DNA from: Effrenium voratum
Taxonomy: Eukaryota > Sar > Dinophyceae > Suessiales > Symbiodiniaceae
NCBI GenBank assembly: GCA_963377175.1
Contig: CAUJNA010001011.1
Location: 1 to 64,000, forward strand
Reading direction: 5' to 3'
DNA length: 64,000 bases
Part shown: piece by piece, positions 9,458-18,340 of the stretch
How positions within the stretch are numbered: position 1 is the stretch's first letter
Layout of the letters: each line of letters begins with the position of its first letter
The notes under the pieces: model-generated
The model's input: only the letters and a program-made list of their open reading frames with translations
Told to the model about the DNA's origin: nothing
Database searches by the model: none
Position numbers and translations under genes: made by a program

Positions 9458-10012
9458 TTATCTTTTCTTTCCTCTTGAGCCAAATATACCTTTATTTAAT
9501 GCATTATTTTTTTCTTGCTTCTGTCTCAAATATTCATTTTGCAATAATTGGTAATGCTGTGCTATATTGTGTAGCGGGTTTGGAGGCGGTTGCTGTTGCG
9601 ATCTTCTTGGGGGCGGTGTGTTCGCTATTATATTATTTTGTTGCGGTTGTGGTTGTTGATTTTCTTCGTTGTACGCTACTTCATGATCTATCCTTTGAGG
9701 TTTTGCTATTGGAACTGCTTTTGGTTTAGGTTTTATAGGTTTAGTTTCTAATGGTCCTTGGCAATTGCGTTCGTGCCTGTATCTGTATGATTTTAGTGTT
9801 AAAGTTTTGGCACATTTTGGACAGGTTACTTTCTTTTCATTGCGCGCTTGAGTTTTTGAGTTGTTTATAAGAGGTTCTACAGGTTGTATTTCTTGTGTTG
9901 GTTCTATTGTTGGTTCTGCATTTGGTGCTTCTTCTTCTTCAATTGGTGGTAATTCATTTACTGGTGCGTCTGCTTCAATTGTATTAGTAATTCCAGGTTC
10001 AACTTCTGACAT
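9458..10012 (-). CDS. Pro/Gln-rich protein with a single C2HC zinc finger
   Basis: A 184-aa protein: an acidic, Pro/Glu-rich N-terminus (residues 1-55), a mini zinc finger near residues 60-82 (CPKCAKTLTLKSYRYRHERNC), then a low-complexity Pro/Gln region and a basic end (FGSRGKKR). The finger is the same type as those at the ends of the GIY-YIG protein and the 16,871-17,104 protein. Role unknown; nucleic-acid or partner binding is likely. Confidence 0.65.
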   Translation of the reverse strand: MSEVEPGITNTIEADAPVNELPPIEEEEAPNAEPTIEPTQEIQPVEPLINNSKTQARNEKKVTCPKCAKTLTLKSYRYRHERNCQGPLETKPIKPKPKAVPIAKPQRIDHEVAYNEENQQPQPQQNNIIANTPPPRRSQQQPPPNPLHNIAQHYQLLQNEYLRQKQEKNNALNKGIFGSRGKKR

Positions 10013-10115
10013 ATATAATATCTTATATATTTTGTCTATATGTTTTATATATTTTGTCTATATGGACAAATTGAGAAATATTAATATTAATAATTTGATA
10101 TTAATAAAAATATTC

Positions 10116-10757
10116 TTAGTTAGTATCTTCTAATGTTTTTAAATATTGTAAATGGTGCTGTCTTTTTTCGTGTCTTGCTTTGCTTCCATGACTTAAAGTC
10201 TTGCCACATTCGCAGGTGTATTTGGTTAGTCGTTTGGCTCTTTTAGTTTCATAATAATTATTCTTATCCCTTTCTCTTACATATTCTAAATTGTCTTGTC
10301 TATATTGTCTTTGTTGTTCATTTATTTCATCCTTTTTGTTTTCATATCTTTCTTTATCATATTCTTTTCGTTCTTCTTTATGTTCCTCTCTGTATATTTT
10401 ACATTTAGGTAATATGGTTTCTTTATTTTCTTGGTAATACTTTTGCTTATTTCTTCCTGCTATGAACTTATTTACACATGGGTTTTCTTGTTGATGATGT
10501 CCCTCTCGTGCATCAAGTTCTTCACGATTTTTACATGGGTATTCTTCTAAAAGTTCAATTTTACAGTTGTCCACACTAAATTCATCAAACAATGAGAATA
10601 CGGTTATGTATTCAAACTCGCCCTTTAGATACAAGCGATATTTTGCCCTATGACCTTCCATTCTTTTGCTCAATGTGTTTATTGTGCTTCCTATGTAGCA
10701 TTTATTAAATCCATTATCCCATATTCTATAAATTTTACATTTTGAATAGTCTTGCAT
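10116..10757 (-). CDS. GIY-YIG endonuclease with C-terminal zinc finger
   Basis: A 213-aa protein. The N-terminal nuclease has KIYRIWDN for the GIY strand, KCYIGST for YIG, the conserved Arg in LSKRMEGH, and the metal-binding Glu in REELDAREGHH. A Lys/Glu/Gln-rich linker leads to a C-terminal finger of pattern C-x-C-G-x(8)-H-x(4)-HH (YTCECGKTLSHGSKARHE). This nuclease-finger fusion is common in large and small dsDNA viruses of protists, where it may act as a homing or recombination nuclease. A degenerate form of the promoter motif lies at about 10,791-10,812. Confidence 0.85.
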   Translation of the reverse strand: MQDYSKCKIYRIWDNGFNKCYIGSTINTLSKRMEGHRAKYRLYLKGEFEYITVFSLFDEFSVDNCKIELLEEYPCKNREELDAREGHHQQENPCVNKFIAGRNKQKYYQENKETILPKCKIYREEHKEERKEYDKERYENKKDEINEQQRQYRQDNLEYVRERDKNNYYETKRAKRLTKYTCECGKTLSHGSKARHEKRQHHLQYLKTLEDTN

Positions 10758-10815
10758 TCCTATATATATATATATATTTTACTTAAATATACTTTTAAAT
10801 ACTTTCGTAAGATCA

Positions 10816-11633
10816 TTAATTGTCTAATTGAAAAAGCAAGGAGAACTGTATGGGTACGCCGTGAAAATCAATAACTTCGTCTCTTGAAGTTGTAATTTTA
10901 AAGTGTAGTCTCTTAATATTTGTACCGCCTACATCAATAAAATCTGCATATATAGGTGAGGTGTAGTCGCTAATGACTCCGCCTAGTTGTTGGTTAATTT
11001 GAACCTTTTTTATTACTGAACTACTAAAATTATTAGGTGCTGAATATTTGTAGTCGCTTAGTTGAGGTGAGTTAATATATACATTCTGAAAAGGAACTAG
11101 ATCAAAGTATCCACTTAACCAAGATGACGCAGGATCATAGGCAATATAGTTACTTAATAAATAGTTAATAGATTTTGGTCTTAAATTGTCATATTCAAAC
11201 TGTCCTCTGTTCCATTCGCCATTTACATAAGTTTCTAATTCTTCATCTGTAGGTATTTTGATTTTGTAAGTTAGAGGGTCATTCAATTTAAGTTCCATTT
11301 TGCGTTCGCTTTGTCCATATACTGTTAAGAATAAGTCAGGCACAATATCATTAAATGCCGTGTTTAATTCTGATTGTATTTTAAATGATAATTGATTGGC
11401 ATAATAAATTTCACCGGATACATCAACGGCAGTGCTTCTCAATAAGACATTGGAACTATTATACAACATAATATAAATTCGTAAAACCCTTTCTCTGTTG
11501 TATAAAACGGAGTGCTGAATGAACACTCTGTCACGAACATTTTTGTTCTTGGTGGAATTTCAAAGTTTTGGTCAAGTTCTATAAAAGTCGCTGGTAGAAT
11601 TACTTTCTGATAATCTGTAGGCACTATCAACAT
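10816..11633 (-). CDS. Minor capsid (penton-like) protein, frameshifted
   Basis: The start at 11633 gives about 50 residues (VPTDYQKVILPATFIELDQ; IPPRTKMFVTECSF). One lost base near 11,470-11,500 then shifts the frame, and the remainder runs to 10816, making about 272 aa in total. The C-terminal half has the pattern seen in PLV/polinton pentons: SSSVIKKVQINQQLGGVISD, then LHFKITTSRDEVIDFHGVPI and a final QFSLLFQL beta strand. It would occupy the capsid vertices beside the major capsid protein. The call rests on pattern memory, not alignment. Confidence 0.6.
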
Positions 11634-11706
11634 AGATTTTTTTATATGTTAATCTATCACTCATAAATATAATATACAATAGAAATTATAATATAATTAT
11701 TATTAT

Positions 11707-12471
11707 ATGATTGGACGACAATTATTATTAGGTGCTATAGAAGGCAGGACGCCGACGCAGATGATGGCAGGTGTAGCAAGTGATAAGGCGTATACGGCAG
11801 GTAAGGATTTAATAGAAGATGTATTTTTTAACCATAAAAAGAAATTGGAAGGCAAAGTAGGAGGTTTCAATAACCATTTTGATAAGCAAATAATGAAACA
11901 TAAAACACGTTATGCCGAAGAAATCAATGTTCAAAATAGAAATAAAATTGATGATGTTAAAGGTTTAGACGCTGCGTATTCAAATGTAAATGGAATAACG
12001 AGAATAGGCAACACATTATATATTGGTGGAACTGGTGCTAAAACGGGACTAAATCACAAAGTCAATGATGTAATTGCAGATTTGTTTTTTATTCCTACTC
12101 ATAATGTTCAATTAAGCGAAAGATATAAGGACGCAATGGAAGAATTAAGTAAAAATCCAGATGTGAATAGAATTGTTGGTCACAGTTTGGGCAGTTCCGT
12201 TGTTCAAGAAATCAACAACAGACATGGCAACAAATATGCTACTACTGTTTATCATCACCTTTTGTATCAGGAAGTAATCAACAGAAAAACCCGCGACACT
12301 TACGATTTAGATATCGTGGAGATCCTAGACGCGGCAATAACTGGAGAAATAGAAAGCAATAATTTATTAGATAAACACAGTTTCAATAATTGGACAGGAC
12401 AAGGTATGACTGAAATTAATCCTACTACTGATATTTCTAATGGGTTCAACCCGAATGGTAATTCGGGTTAA
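11707..12471 (+). CDS. Lipase-like alpha/beta hydrolase with an out-of-frame internal window
   Basis: A 254-aa frame. The nucleophile elbow is present as RIVGHSLGSSVVQE (GxSxG, Ser near residue 161), preceded by a lipase-3-like core (LYIGGTGAK). Frame 0 then reads poorly from about 12,250 to 12,325. In frame +2 the same bases read TCLSSP-like and RFRYRGDP text, matching the usual lipase segment with the acidic residue. Frame 0 resumes with LDAAITG and the probable His in LDKHSFNNW. So two compensating one-base indels probably mask the Asp region. Similar lipase-like proteins occur in PLVs and virophages, and may help entry or exit through membranes. Confidence 0.7.
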   Translation: MIGRQLLLGAIEGRTPTQMMAGVASDKAYTAGKDLIEDVFFNHKKKLEGKVGGFNNHFDKQIMKHKTRYAEEINVQNRNKIDDVKGLDAAYSNVNGITRIGNTLYIGGTGAKTGLNHKVNDVIADLFFIPTHNVQLSERYKDAMEELSKNPDVNRIVGHSLGSSVVQEINNRHGNKYATTVYHHLLYQEVINRKTRDTYDLDIVEILDAAITGEIESNNLLDKHSFNNWTGQGMTEINPTTDISNGFNPNGNSG

Positions 12472-12533
12472 ATGCTTCGCGTTTCAATCCTAATTCAACA
12501 CCAGAACAATAAATATCAATAATATTAAAAATA
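12472..12533 (+). other. Short spacer between lipase-like and 73-aa genes
   Basis: An AT-rich spacer with a short GGTTCAACCCGAATGG/ATTCGGGTTAAATGC-type near-palindrome at the end of the lipase gene that could act as a transcript end. Nothing else was seen. Confidence 0.3.
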
Positions 12534-12755
12534 ATGTATAGAAACAAAGACAAACAAAACAAAATTCCAGTAGATAAAAAACTGACAAAAGAACCGTCAA
12601 AATACGATAAACAATATAAGAATTTAGATTATGATACTATAAAAGATATAGTTGATACAAAAAACAATTATTTAATAAATACTATAAAAAATACAACTTC
12701 AAATAATTCTACTGCAATGCTTCCACATAAGAAAAATATAAAAATAAAAAAATAA
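12534..12755 (+). CDS. Small Lys/Asn-rich hypothetical protein
   Basis: A 73-aa, strongly basic protein (KLTKEPSKYDKQYKNLDYDT; ending HKKNIKIKK) lying 25 nt before the major capsid gene in the same direction. Recognised domain: none. Size and charge would fit a small virion or DNA-condensing protein, but that is inference only. Confidence 0.5.
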   Translation: MYRNKDKQNKIPVDKKLTKEPSKYDKQYKNLDYDTIKDIVDTKNNYLINTIKNTTSNNSTAMLPHKKNIKIKK

Positions 12756-12780
12756 AATCTAAGTTTATCATATATAAGTA

Positions 12781-14338
12781 ATGGATAATATAATTGCAGA
12801 AAGTGAAACTACAATGATTAACTCGTTAAATTTTGGACTTCCAGAAACAGCACAATACATCACAGACAGAAGACACGTTAATTATTTTCCATCGGGTAGT
12901 AATGTTTATAATCCAAAGCAGGAAACAAAAATATTAGATTTCATATAACAGGTGAAGACAACACATATATTGATTTATCTTCTATTCGTTTATTTGCCAA
13001 TCTTCAAAACACCGACGGAACACGAAGCCATTTTTTACGCCCGTTAAGTAATTTGTCATCCTTCTTCAGTCGTTATAGATGCACTGTAGGCGGGCAACAA
13101 GTTCAAGATATTATTGAATACAATAGGCATTTTGAATTGTATAATTCTTTTAAAAGTCAAGACGCCAGAGATATGGACGATTTAGAAGGTGGTGCTAATC
13201 CTCGTTGGGATGATGACTGGCGACATACATATGCTACTGGATTGGCAGAAATGTTAGATGTTAATACACGAGCCACTCCCCCCGAGCAACGAAAGACCAT
13301 AACAATTGGGGAGATTTAACAGCACGATATACTCGCCATTCAGTAGCAGGAATTCCCGGCGCTAATGGTTATATGAGATTAGGACATACACCAGTATGCG
13401 GACTGTTAGAAAGCAATTATTATTTGCCTCTTCGTTATGCTCCACTTGAACTGGAATTTACAATTGTATCAGACGAACATGCACCAGTTATTGCACCCTT
13501 TACTAAAACAGATGACAATGTTCATATTGATGCCAACGGTTATTATTTCACAACTGGAGACACCTCAACACTGTGGGAATTGAATAACGTAATCATTCGT
13601 GCTGAGGTAATACAATTGGGCAACACGGTTAACAATAATATAGTGAAACATTTGTTAGAAGGTCAAAGTTTAAAATTAGTATTTCCAATGTGTCACACTA
13701 TGACACAATCATTCAACGCGGCAGGAACTGAAATTAATATGAATATTGTTAAATCCGCTTCTAAATTAAATGGTTGTTTCATTACATTGTATCGCCCACC
13801 GAGAGCAGGTGCAGATGCTGATAATAATAACTACTACAGACACGATAATTATATTTATAAGAGATGGAACTATTTTTGCAACCCTATGATTAACTCCCGT
13901 ATCTTTGACGGTGCTGACCCAGATGGTGCTGGTCGTGAGCGTTTCCAAGGTAAAGGTTTTCAAGATAAAGATTTAGATTGGACTTGGCAATTACAAATTA
14001 ATAATAAGAAATATCCAGAGTTTGAATGTCAATCAATGGCAGAAACCGCATATTATTTAAAACGAACATTAAGTTATATGAACCCTGATCAAGATGCCTT
14101 TAGCATTTCCTACAAACGCTACAGAGAAGATAAATTTGTAATCGGTATATCATTTGAGAAAATGCAAGACACCAATTTCACTGGCCAGAATACGAAACAA
14201 GGAGGCTTACTCGTTTTTAAGTTGAAAGGGTCAAACAAGTCATTTACAACCGATGAAGATGTGCGCGAAATATTTGTGCATATGATTTCGGAGTCTGTTC
14301 TGGAATTGAGGGAAAGTGGATCTGTGCTCTATGATTAA
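12781..14338 (+). CDS. Major capsid protein (double-jelly-roll type), two frameshifts
   Basis: Three successive frames make one protein of about 519 aa: 12,781-12,948, then the frame of 12,936-13,319, then the frame ending at 14,338. The shifts are at about 12,935 and 13,305, each explainable by loss of one A in a short A-run. Diagnostic stretches are GLPETAQYITDRRHVNYFPS at the start, then SFFSRYRCTVGGQQVQDI, LLESNYYLPLRYAPLELEF and SIRLFANLQ. Similar segments recur in capsid proteins of PLVs and virophages. It forms the icosahedral shell. Its position beside the penton-like and lipase-like genes fits a structural block. No in-frame stop is seen apart from the two shift points. Confidence 0.75.
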
Positions 14339-14681
14339 AATGAAAATCTATGATAAATATATAATGTATACATTTCATAAACGAAATAATTTAAAAAATA
14401 AAGGTCAGATATTCTTACAATCCTCGCAAATTGAATATAGTCCATTTGATCTAAAAGATACAGAATATCTAAAACACCTACACGAACAAATGAAGTTAAG
14501 AAACTCACAAGAAGCATCGGTAGCATTAAGGAAAAAGATTGACGAAGGAAACAAGAGAGCGAACTATGTAAATGAGCTGGATAGAATGATGGGCGAATTA
14601 TATCGTCCTAACTTACCACATGCAACAAAAGAACATTTAAATAAATGGTATGAAGATACAAAAAAGTTAATATTTACTTAA
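14331..14681 (+). CDS. Hypothetical protein overlapping the capsid gene stop
   Basis: The ATG at 14331 overlaps the last codons and stop of the capsid gene (TATGATTAA). An in-frame GTG upstream at 14316 exists, but the overlap start is the simpler choice. The protein of about 116 aa is helical and charged (EYLKHLHEQMKLRNSQEASV; NELDRMMGELYRPNLP). Function unknown. The tight overlap suggests co-expression with the capsid protein. Confidence 0.5.
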   Translation: MIKMKIYDKYIMYTFHKRNNLKNKGQIFLQSSQIEYSPFDLKDTEYLKHLHEQMKLRNSQEASVALRKKIDEGNKRANYVNELDRMMGELYRPNLPHATKEHLNKWYEDTKKLIFT

Positions 14682-14692
14682 AATATATTGAT

Positions 14693-14765
14693 ATAATAAG
14701 ATTTTATACAATAAAATCTTATTATTAATAATATTTCTTCACAAAAATATTATTAATAATATTTT
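14693..14765 (+). terminator. Two AT-rich hairpins between plus-strand genes
   Basis: ATAAGATTTTAT-ACA-ATAAAATCTTAT is a perfect stem-loop at about 14,696-14,723. It is followed by ATTAATAATATTT / AAAATATTATTAAT at about 14,724-14,760. They sit between the stop at 14,681 and the ATG at 14,786, and are a likely transcript end or processing signal. Confidence 0.5.
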
Positions 14766-14785
14766 CTAATTAATATTATATCAAT

Positions 14786-15794
14786 ATGGCAACTACAGCA
14801 AGTTTAGAATTAATAAATCCATATGCAAAATTTGGATTGAAACGACGACCTACTTATGAAGAAATCACTAATTTAATAGGCGAGAACGAACAATTAACAG
14901 GAAAACTACCAAATAGAGACGCTACATTTTTTAAAGCAAGTCCCCAAGGCAGTTTTTTTGATGGAAGCGACCGCTTAGAATTATTGAAAGACCAAGAGAT
15001 GAGAATATTAGACAGACAAATGAGAGAGGCAATGATGAAACAAGAAGCACGCAGAAACGGGCATACTTATGCAGTTCACAGAATGAACGCAGAAACACCA
15101 GTCCAAGCAAACGCTGATGCAATAAATGATGAATATGACTTTTTCCACACCGCAACAAACGGCAAGACAACACGAGGCAATGGTAGATACACAATTACAA
15201 GATATAGCAACTGCAACAAAGCGGAAAGCGGAAGAAGTAGGCAGAGCGATGGCATCAAATTTAAGAGAGATGGGCGGAACATTATTTCATAAAATGTTAT
15301 CAAACAGACAATCAGCACCAACAGAACCACGACAAGCGCCAGCAGGTAGAGCAGTAGCAGACGACCAGCAAACAATGGCATTAGAAGATGTTGAATTACC
15401 ACAGGAAGCAGTAGATGACAGTTTTTATGGATCAGCGCCACCAATTCAACAAGCGTCAGGAGCATCATCACAGCAACCACCACCATTACCATTATATCCA
15501 TTATTCAAAACAACAATAGATAATAATATTAGTCCTGCTTACTGGAAAGACAACCTTAATTTAACAGTAAATGATATTAAATTTCAATTATATTTAAGAG
15601 GAGTTCAAGTGCCAGAAGAAAGCGAAATACAAGAAGAATTGAAACACAAAGGCAGAGGCAAGGCGAGAACATACAAAGAATACTTAACAGATATGATTTT
15701 AGACACTATTGATAATGGCGGATGGATAGTAAATTTAGGCAGAAGTAGAATAGAAGAGCTCAAGGCAAGTTTTAGGGGTAAAGGAAAGAAATAA
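14786..15794 (+). CDS. Probable virion-associated protein, frameshifted
   Basis: Frame one from 14786 gives SLELINPYAKFGLKRRPTYE and a helical region (LLKDQEMRILDRQMREAMMK). At the T-run 15,139-15,143 the sensible reading moves to another frame (STPQQTARQHEAMVDTQLQD). This then continues through a Gln/Ala/Pro-rich linker to a folded-looking C-terminus (LNLTVNDIKFQLYLRGVQV; YLTDMILDTIDNGGWIVNLG) and a basic tail ending FRGKGKK. The whole is about 336 aa. No family was recognised. Position between the capsid gene and two acidic proteins suggests a structural or assembly role. Adding one T in the run would restore a single frame. Confidence 0.5.
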
Positions 15795-15810
15795 TATGTA
15801 AATAATTATA

Positions 15811-16620
15811 ATGATAATATTAACTAAAAACATACTGAAAAGAAAGAAGCAGAAGTTCAATGATAAATATGATCACGACAGTTTTACAACACATAACCTA
15901 ACAAAACCAAACACACCAACAACAATACAACCACCGAAAATGATGAAAAAGGGCATACCGAGAGAATTTATTGACATTGCAACCAACACAGATACTATTG
16001 CTACAGCAACCAGAGAGACTGACGAAAAGTTATACAATGATACAGACCAACCATTAAATGTGACATTTGAAGCGTTTAAGGTAAAGGAAAACCAAGACAA
16101 TATGTTTAAAATAATGCTTAAAAACTTTTGGCACAACACACACAAGAGAAATGAACCAACAAGAACACAAGCAACACAAACACTGAAAAACCAACGCGAC
16201 GCAATGGTGTCAGCCTTTACTAAAATGCTCGACAACAACAAACCGCCAGAACCACCGCCAAAGAAACCACCAGATGAGGATGACAGCGATGAAGAAGAAA
16301 AGAAGTTCAAACTGACAAAAATGATAGAAATAATGCTACACAACGGCGCTACAGTAGCAGATATCATATTAAACTTATCGCACAGCGCAATTGCAACAAC
16401 TATAAATATCGCAGATTTAGTCAATCAAATAACAGCAGGACATGCACAAAGTAGCAGTAGCAATTCATCAAATGAAGCTAATAGTGTTCATAGTTCTCCA
16501 CCTATTACTGTCCATAGTTCTTCATCTGAAAGTCCAACAGAAATACCAGCACCAACTGAAGACGAAGAAGAAGAAGAAGAAAACCAACATTTCAATTTTG
16601 AAAAATTAAAATCTAAATAA
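15811..16620 (+). CDS. Acidic, Thr/Pro-rich hypothetical protein
   Basis: A 269-aa protein with a basic start (KNILKRKKQKF), a Thr/Asn/Pro-rich middle, an acidic patch (PPDEDDSDEEEKKFK), a possible hydrophobic helix (NGATVADIILNLSHSAIATT) and a Ser- and Glu-rich end. It lies 16 nt after the preceding gene. No domain was recognised. Confidence 0.5.
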   Translation: MIILTKNILKRKKQKFNDKYDHDSFTTHNLTKPNTPTTIQPPKMMKKGIPREFIDIATNTDTIATATRETDEKLYNDTDQPLNVTFEAFKVKENQDNMFKIMLKNFWHNTHKRNEPTRTQATQTLKNQRDAMVSAFTKMLDNNKPPEPPPKKPPDEDDSDEEEKKFKLTKMIEIMLHNGATVADIILNLSHSAIATTINIADLVNQITAGHAQSSSSNSSNEANSVHSSPPITVHSSSSESPTEIPAPTEDEEEEEENQHFNFEKLKSK

Positions 16621-16631
16621 TATTATACATA

Positions 16632-16841
16632 ATGGGTATTGGTCAAAGTAAAAATAATGAAAATAATAGTTTGGAAGACATTAAGAATTTAAGTACAGAT
16701 GAAAAAACACAAGCAGACACTTTAAATATTAAATCTCTTCAAGAATGTGTGGCACGAATTGAGAAACTGGAGAAAGAAAAATCAGACAAATTCATATATA
16801 AATTTCCTGCCTTACAATTTTGCAATGCTTCGTTAATTTAA
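16632..16841 (+). CDS. Small protein with N-myristoylation signal
   Basis: 69 aa beginning MGIGQSKNNE, which fits the N-myristoylation consensus (Gly2, Ser6, basic residue at 7). A short coiled coil follows (LQECVARIEKLEKEKSDKF). It starts 11 nt after the previous stop. The C-terminus may be altered by an indel, since the last residues read poorly. A membrane-anchored virion or host-interface role is possible, but this is inference. Confidence 0.5.
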   Translation: MGIGQSKNNENNSLEDIKNLSTDEKTQADTLNIKSLQECVARIEKLEKEKSDKFIYKFPALQFCNASLI

Positions 16842-16877
16842 ATTAATAATATTAACATATAATAATATTATTAATTG
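16842..16877. terminator. AT-rich hairpin between convergent genes
   Basis: AATTAATAATATTA-ACATA-TAATAATATTATTAATT forms a long stem exactly where the plus-strand gene ending at 16,841 meets the minus-strand gene ending at 16,871. It is a good candidate bidirectional transcript end. Confidence 0.55.
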
Positions 16878-17104
16878 CTATCATAGTCTGTCATTTTATC
16901 CTCTGGTATTGTTGTTGAAGTAGTACTACTTATATCATCTATTAAATCTTCTTCATCAACAAAATTATTTTGAAATCTTAATAATTCCTCGTCTGTTGGT
17001 CGTCTTTTTAACACTTTATAAAGTTTATGTATCCAAGAATTAGTATGAAAATTATAATTACCTCTACGATAAAATCCACCACATCTACATAGTTTCATTG
17101 ACAT
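16871..17104 (-). CDS. Small protein with a C2H2-type mini zinc finger
   Basis: A 77-aa protein with an N-terminal finger, CRCGGFYRRGNYNFHTNSWIH (C-x-C-x(11)-H-x(5)-H). A linker and an acidic, Ser/Thr-rich tail follow. Its finger resembles those of the two other zinc-finger proteins in the element. It is transcribed just downstream of the packaging ATPase gene, 30 nt away. Confidence 0.6.
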   Translation of the reverse strand: MSMKLCRCGGFYRRGNYNFHTNSWIHKLYKVLKRRPTDEELLRFQNNFVDEEDLIDDISSTTSTTIPEDKMTDYDSN

Positions 17105-17134
17105 ATTATTATATTATATTAAATTAGAATATCT

Positions 17135-17899
17135 TTATTCATCATTCGTAATTTGAAACGCCTGTTCAAATCTGATATGAAACATTTTGTTAATGTCTTT
17201 AGCATTCATATTCACGTAGAAGAAACTATAAGGTGCGTCATTAACGGCTTGATGATACATATCTAATAATTGCTGTTTATCAACAATGGCGCTATTTTCT
17301 TCAATAAAACTCATTAACTCACTTGCATTTTTCAACCTAAAAATATATAATGAACTGGCATTTAAACGAATGATAGGCGCTAAAACATTATATTTTTGTG
17401 TTGAACAAATCACACTTACTGCATCGTGCCTGCCTCTTGTAAATAATCCATGTAATAATTTACTATATCTAACAAATTTAGGATCATCGGCATGATCGTC
17501 TATAACGATTAGTATTGAATGCAGTTTCTTTATCTTTTTAGATTTCATATAATTAATTATTTTCTTCTGTCTTTCAATTACATTTTCTAAATCACTTGGA
17601 TTATAATTATCAAAATATATTTGTTCTTTTTCATCATCTACGTGCAATTCATCCCTGATGTATTTTTTAACTTCTGTAAAAGTTGGGTCATTATGAACAC
17701 TGGGGGAAAATATAGATATTCTTGCAAATGAATTTCTATAAACATTTAAAATCAGATTCTGGACTAAAACTGCTTTGCCTCCCGTCGAACTCGCAACTAT
17801 AATACTTCTAAATGGTAATTTTGGCACGTGCTCATATTTGGATTGTTTGAATTCATATTCAGTTATGTTTATTGGTTTTATTATTGGGACATCTGTCAT
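17135..17899 (-). CDS. A32/FtsK-HerA-like DNA-packaging ATPase with altered Walker A
   Basis: A 254-aa protein of the size and layout of viral genome-packaging ATPases. Walker A is ASSTGGKAVLVQN (Lys42, Ala43) and Walker B is SILIVIDDHADD (Asp134-Asp135). A later segment, VSVICSTQKYNVLAPIIRLN, contains the usual sensor Gln/Arg-type motif. Ala43 replaces the Thr/Ser that normally binds Mg-nucleotide (codon GCA, 17,771-17,773), so hydrolysis may be lost. The frame is otherwise intact. It would pump DNA into the capsid. Confidence 0.85.
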   Translation of the reverse strand: MTDVPIIKPINITEYEFKQSKYEHVPKLPFRSIIVASSTGGKAVLVQNLILNVYRNSFARISIFSPSVHNDPTFTEVKKYIRDELHVDDEKEQIYFDNYNPSDLENVIERQKKIINYMKSKKIKKLHSILIVIDDHADDPKFVRYSKLLHGLFTRGRHDAVSVICSTQKYNVLAPIIRLNASSLYIFRLKNASELMSFIEENSAIVDKQQLLDMYHQAVNDAPYSFFYVNMNAKDINKMFHIRFEQAFQITNDE

Positions 17900-17959
17900 A
17901 GTTGATATTAAAGAAATATAGAAAATTATATTTAAGAATTAACTTGTAATTATTATTAA

Positions 17960-18160
17960 ATGGAACATCATTATGTTATGAGTGGCGGTGAATAACATAA
18001 TGGAACAGGTTTCCATTGCTTCAATCAATAAGCATTGAAGATAATTAGTTTTGTGTCTTGCTCGCGTGTGCAATGAAAGCCCCAAGTGCTGTGCCCCACC
18101 AATATTCTATTATGCATGAAATAATAAGATTAATTAGAATAATTTATCTTATTATTTAAT
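17960..18160. other. Gene-free stretch with hairpin; possible decayed small frame
   Basis: No intact frame. Broken plus-strand text (HNGTGFHCF; ARVCNESPKCCAPP) hints at a decayed Cys-containing protein but jumps frames. A clean hairpin, AAATAATAAGAT ... ATCTTATTATTT, lies at 18,119-18,157. Confidence 0.35.
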
Positions 18161-18164
18161 ATGG

Positions 18165-18340
18165 ATATTCAGATTATATTGATATAATAGATGAAGTAGA
18201 ATATCGAACAAGTAATAATAACTGACAATAAAATTAAGAAATGCTGTTATTGTACATTAGAATTAATAAAATTAGGAATACAATATATCAAAAATAAAAA
18301 TGTAAATATTAATATAAATGGGAAAAAAGAAAAAGAGTAA
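18165..18340 (+). pseudogene. Possible frameshifted small Cys protein
   Basis: Two overlapping frames read YSDYIDIIDEVE and then EQVIITDNKIKKCCYCTLEL as if one short protein with a one-base shift. Its end overlaps the start of the next gene. No start codon can be assigned with confidence. Confidence 0.25.

Noticed and set aside
9474..9484. CTTGAGCCAAA, reverse complement of the end of the dinoflagellate spliced leader
   Set aside because: Only 11 bases match and they lie inside a good coding frame (the FGSRGKKR end of the 9,458-10,012 gene), so chance is the better explanation.
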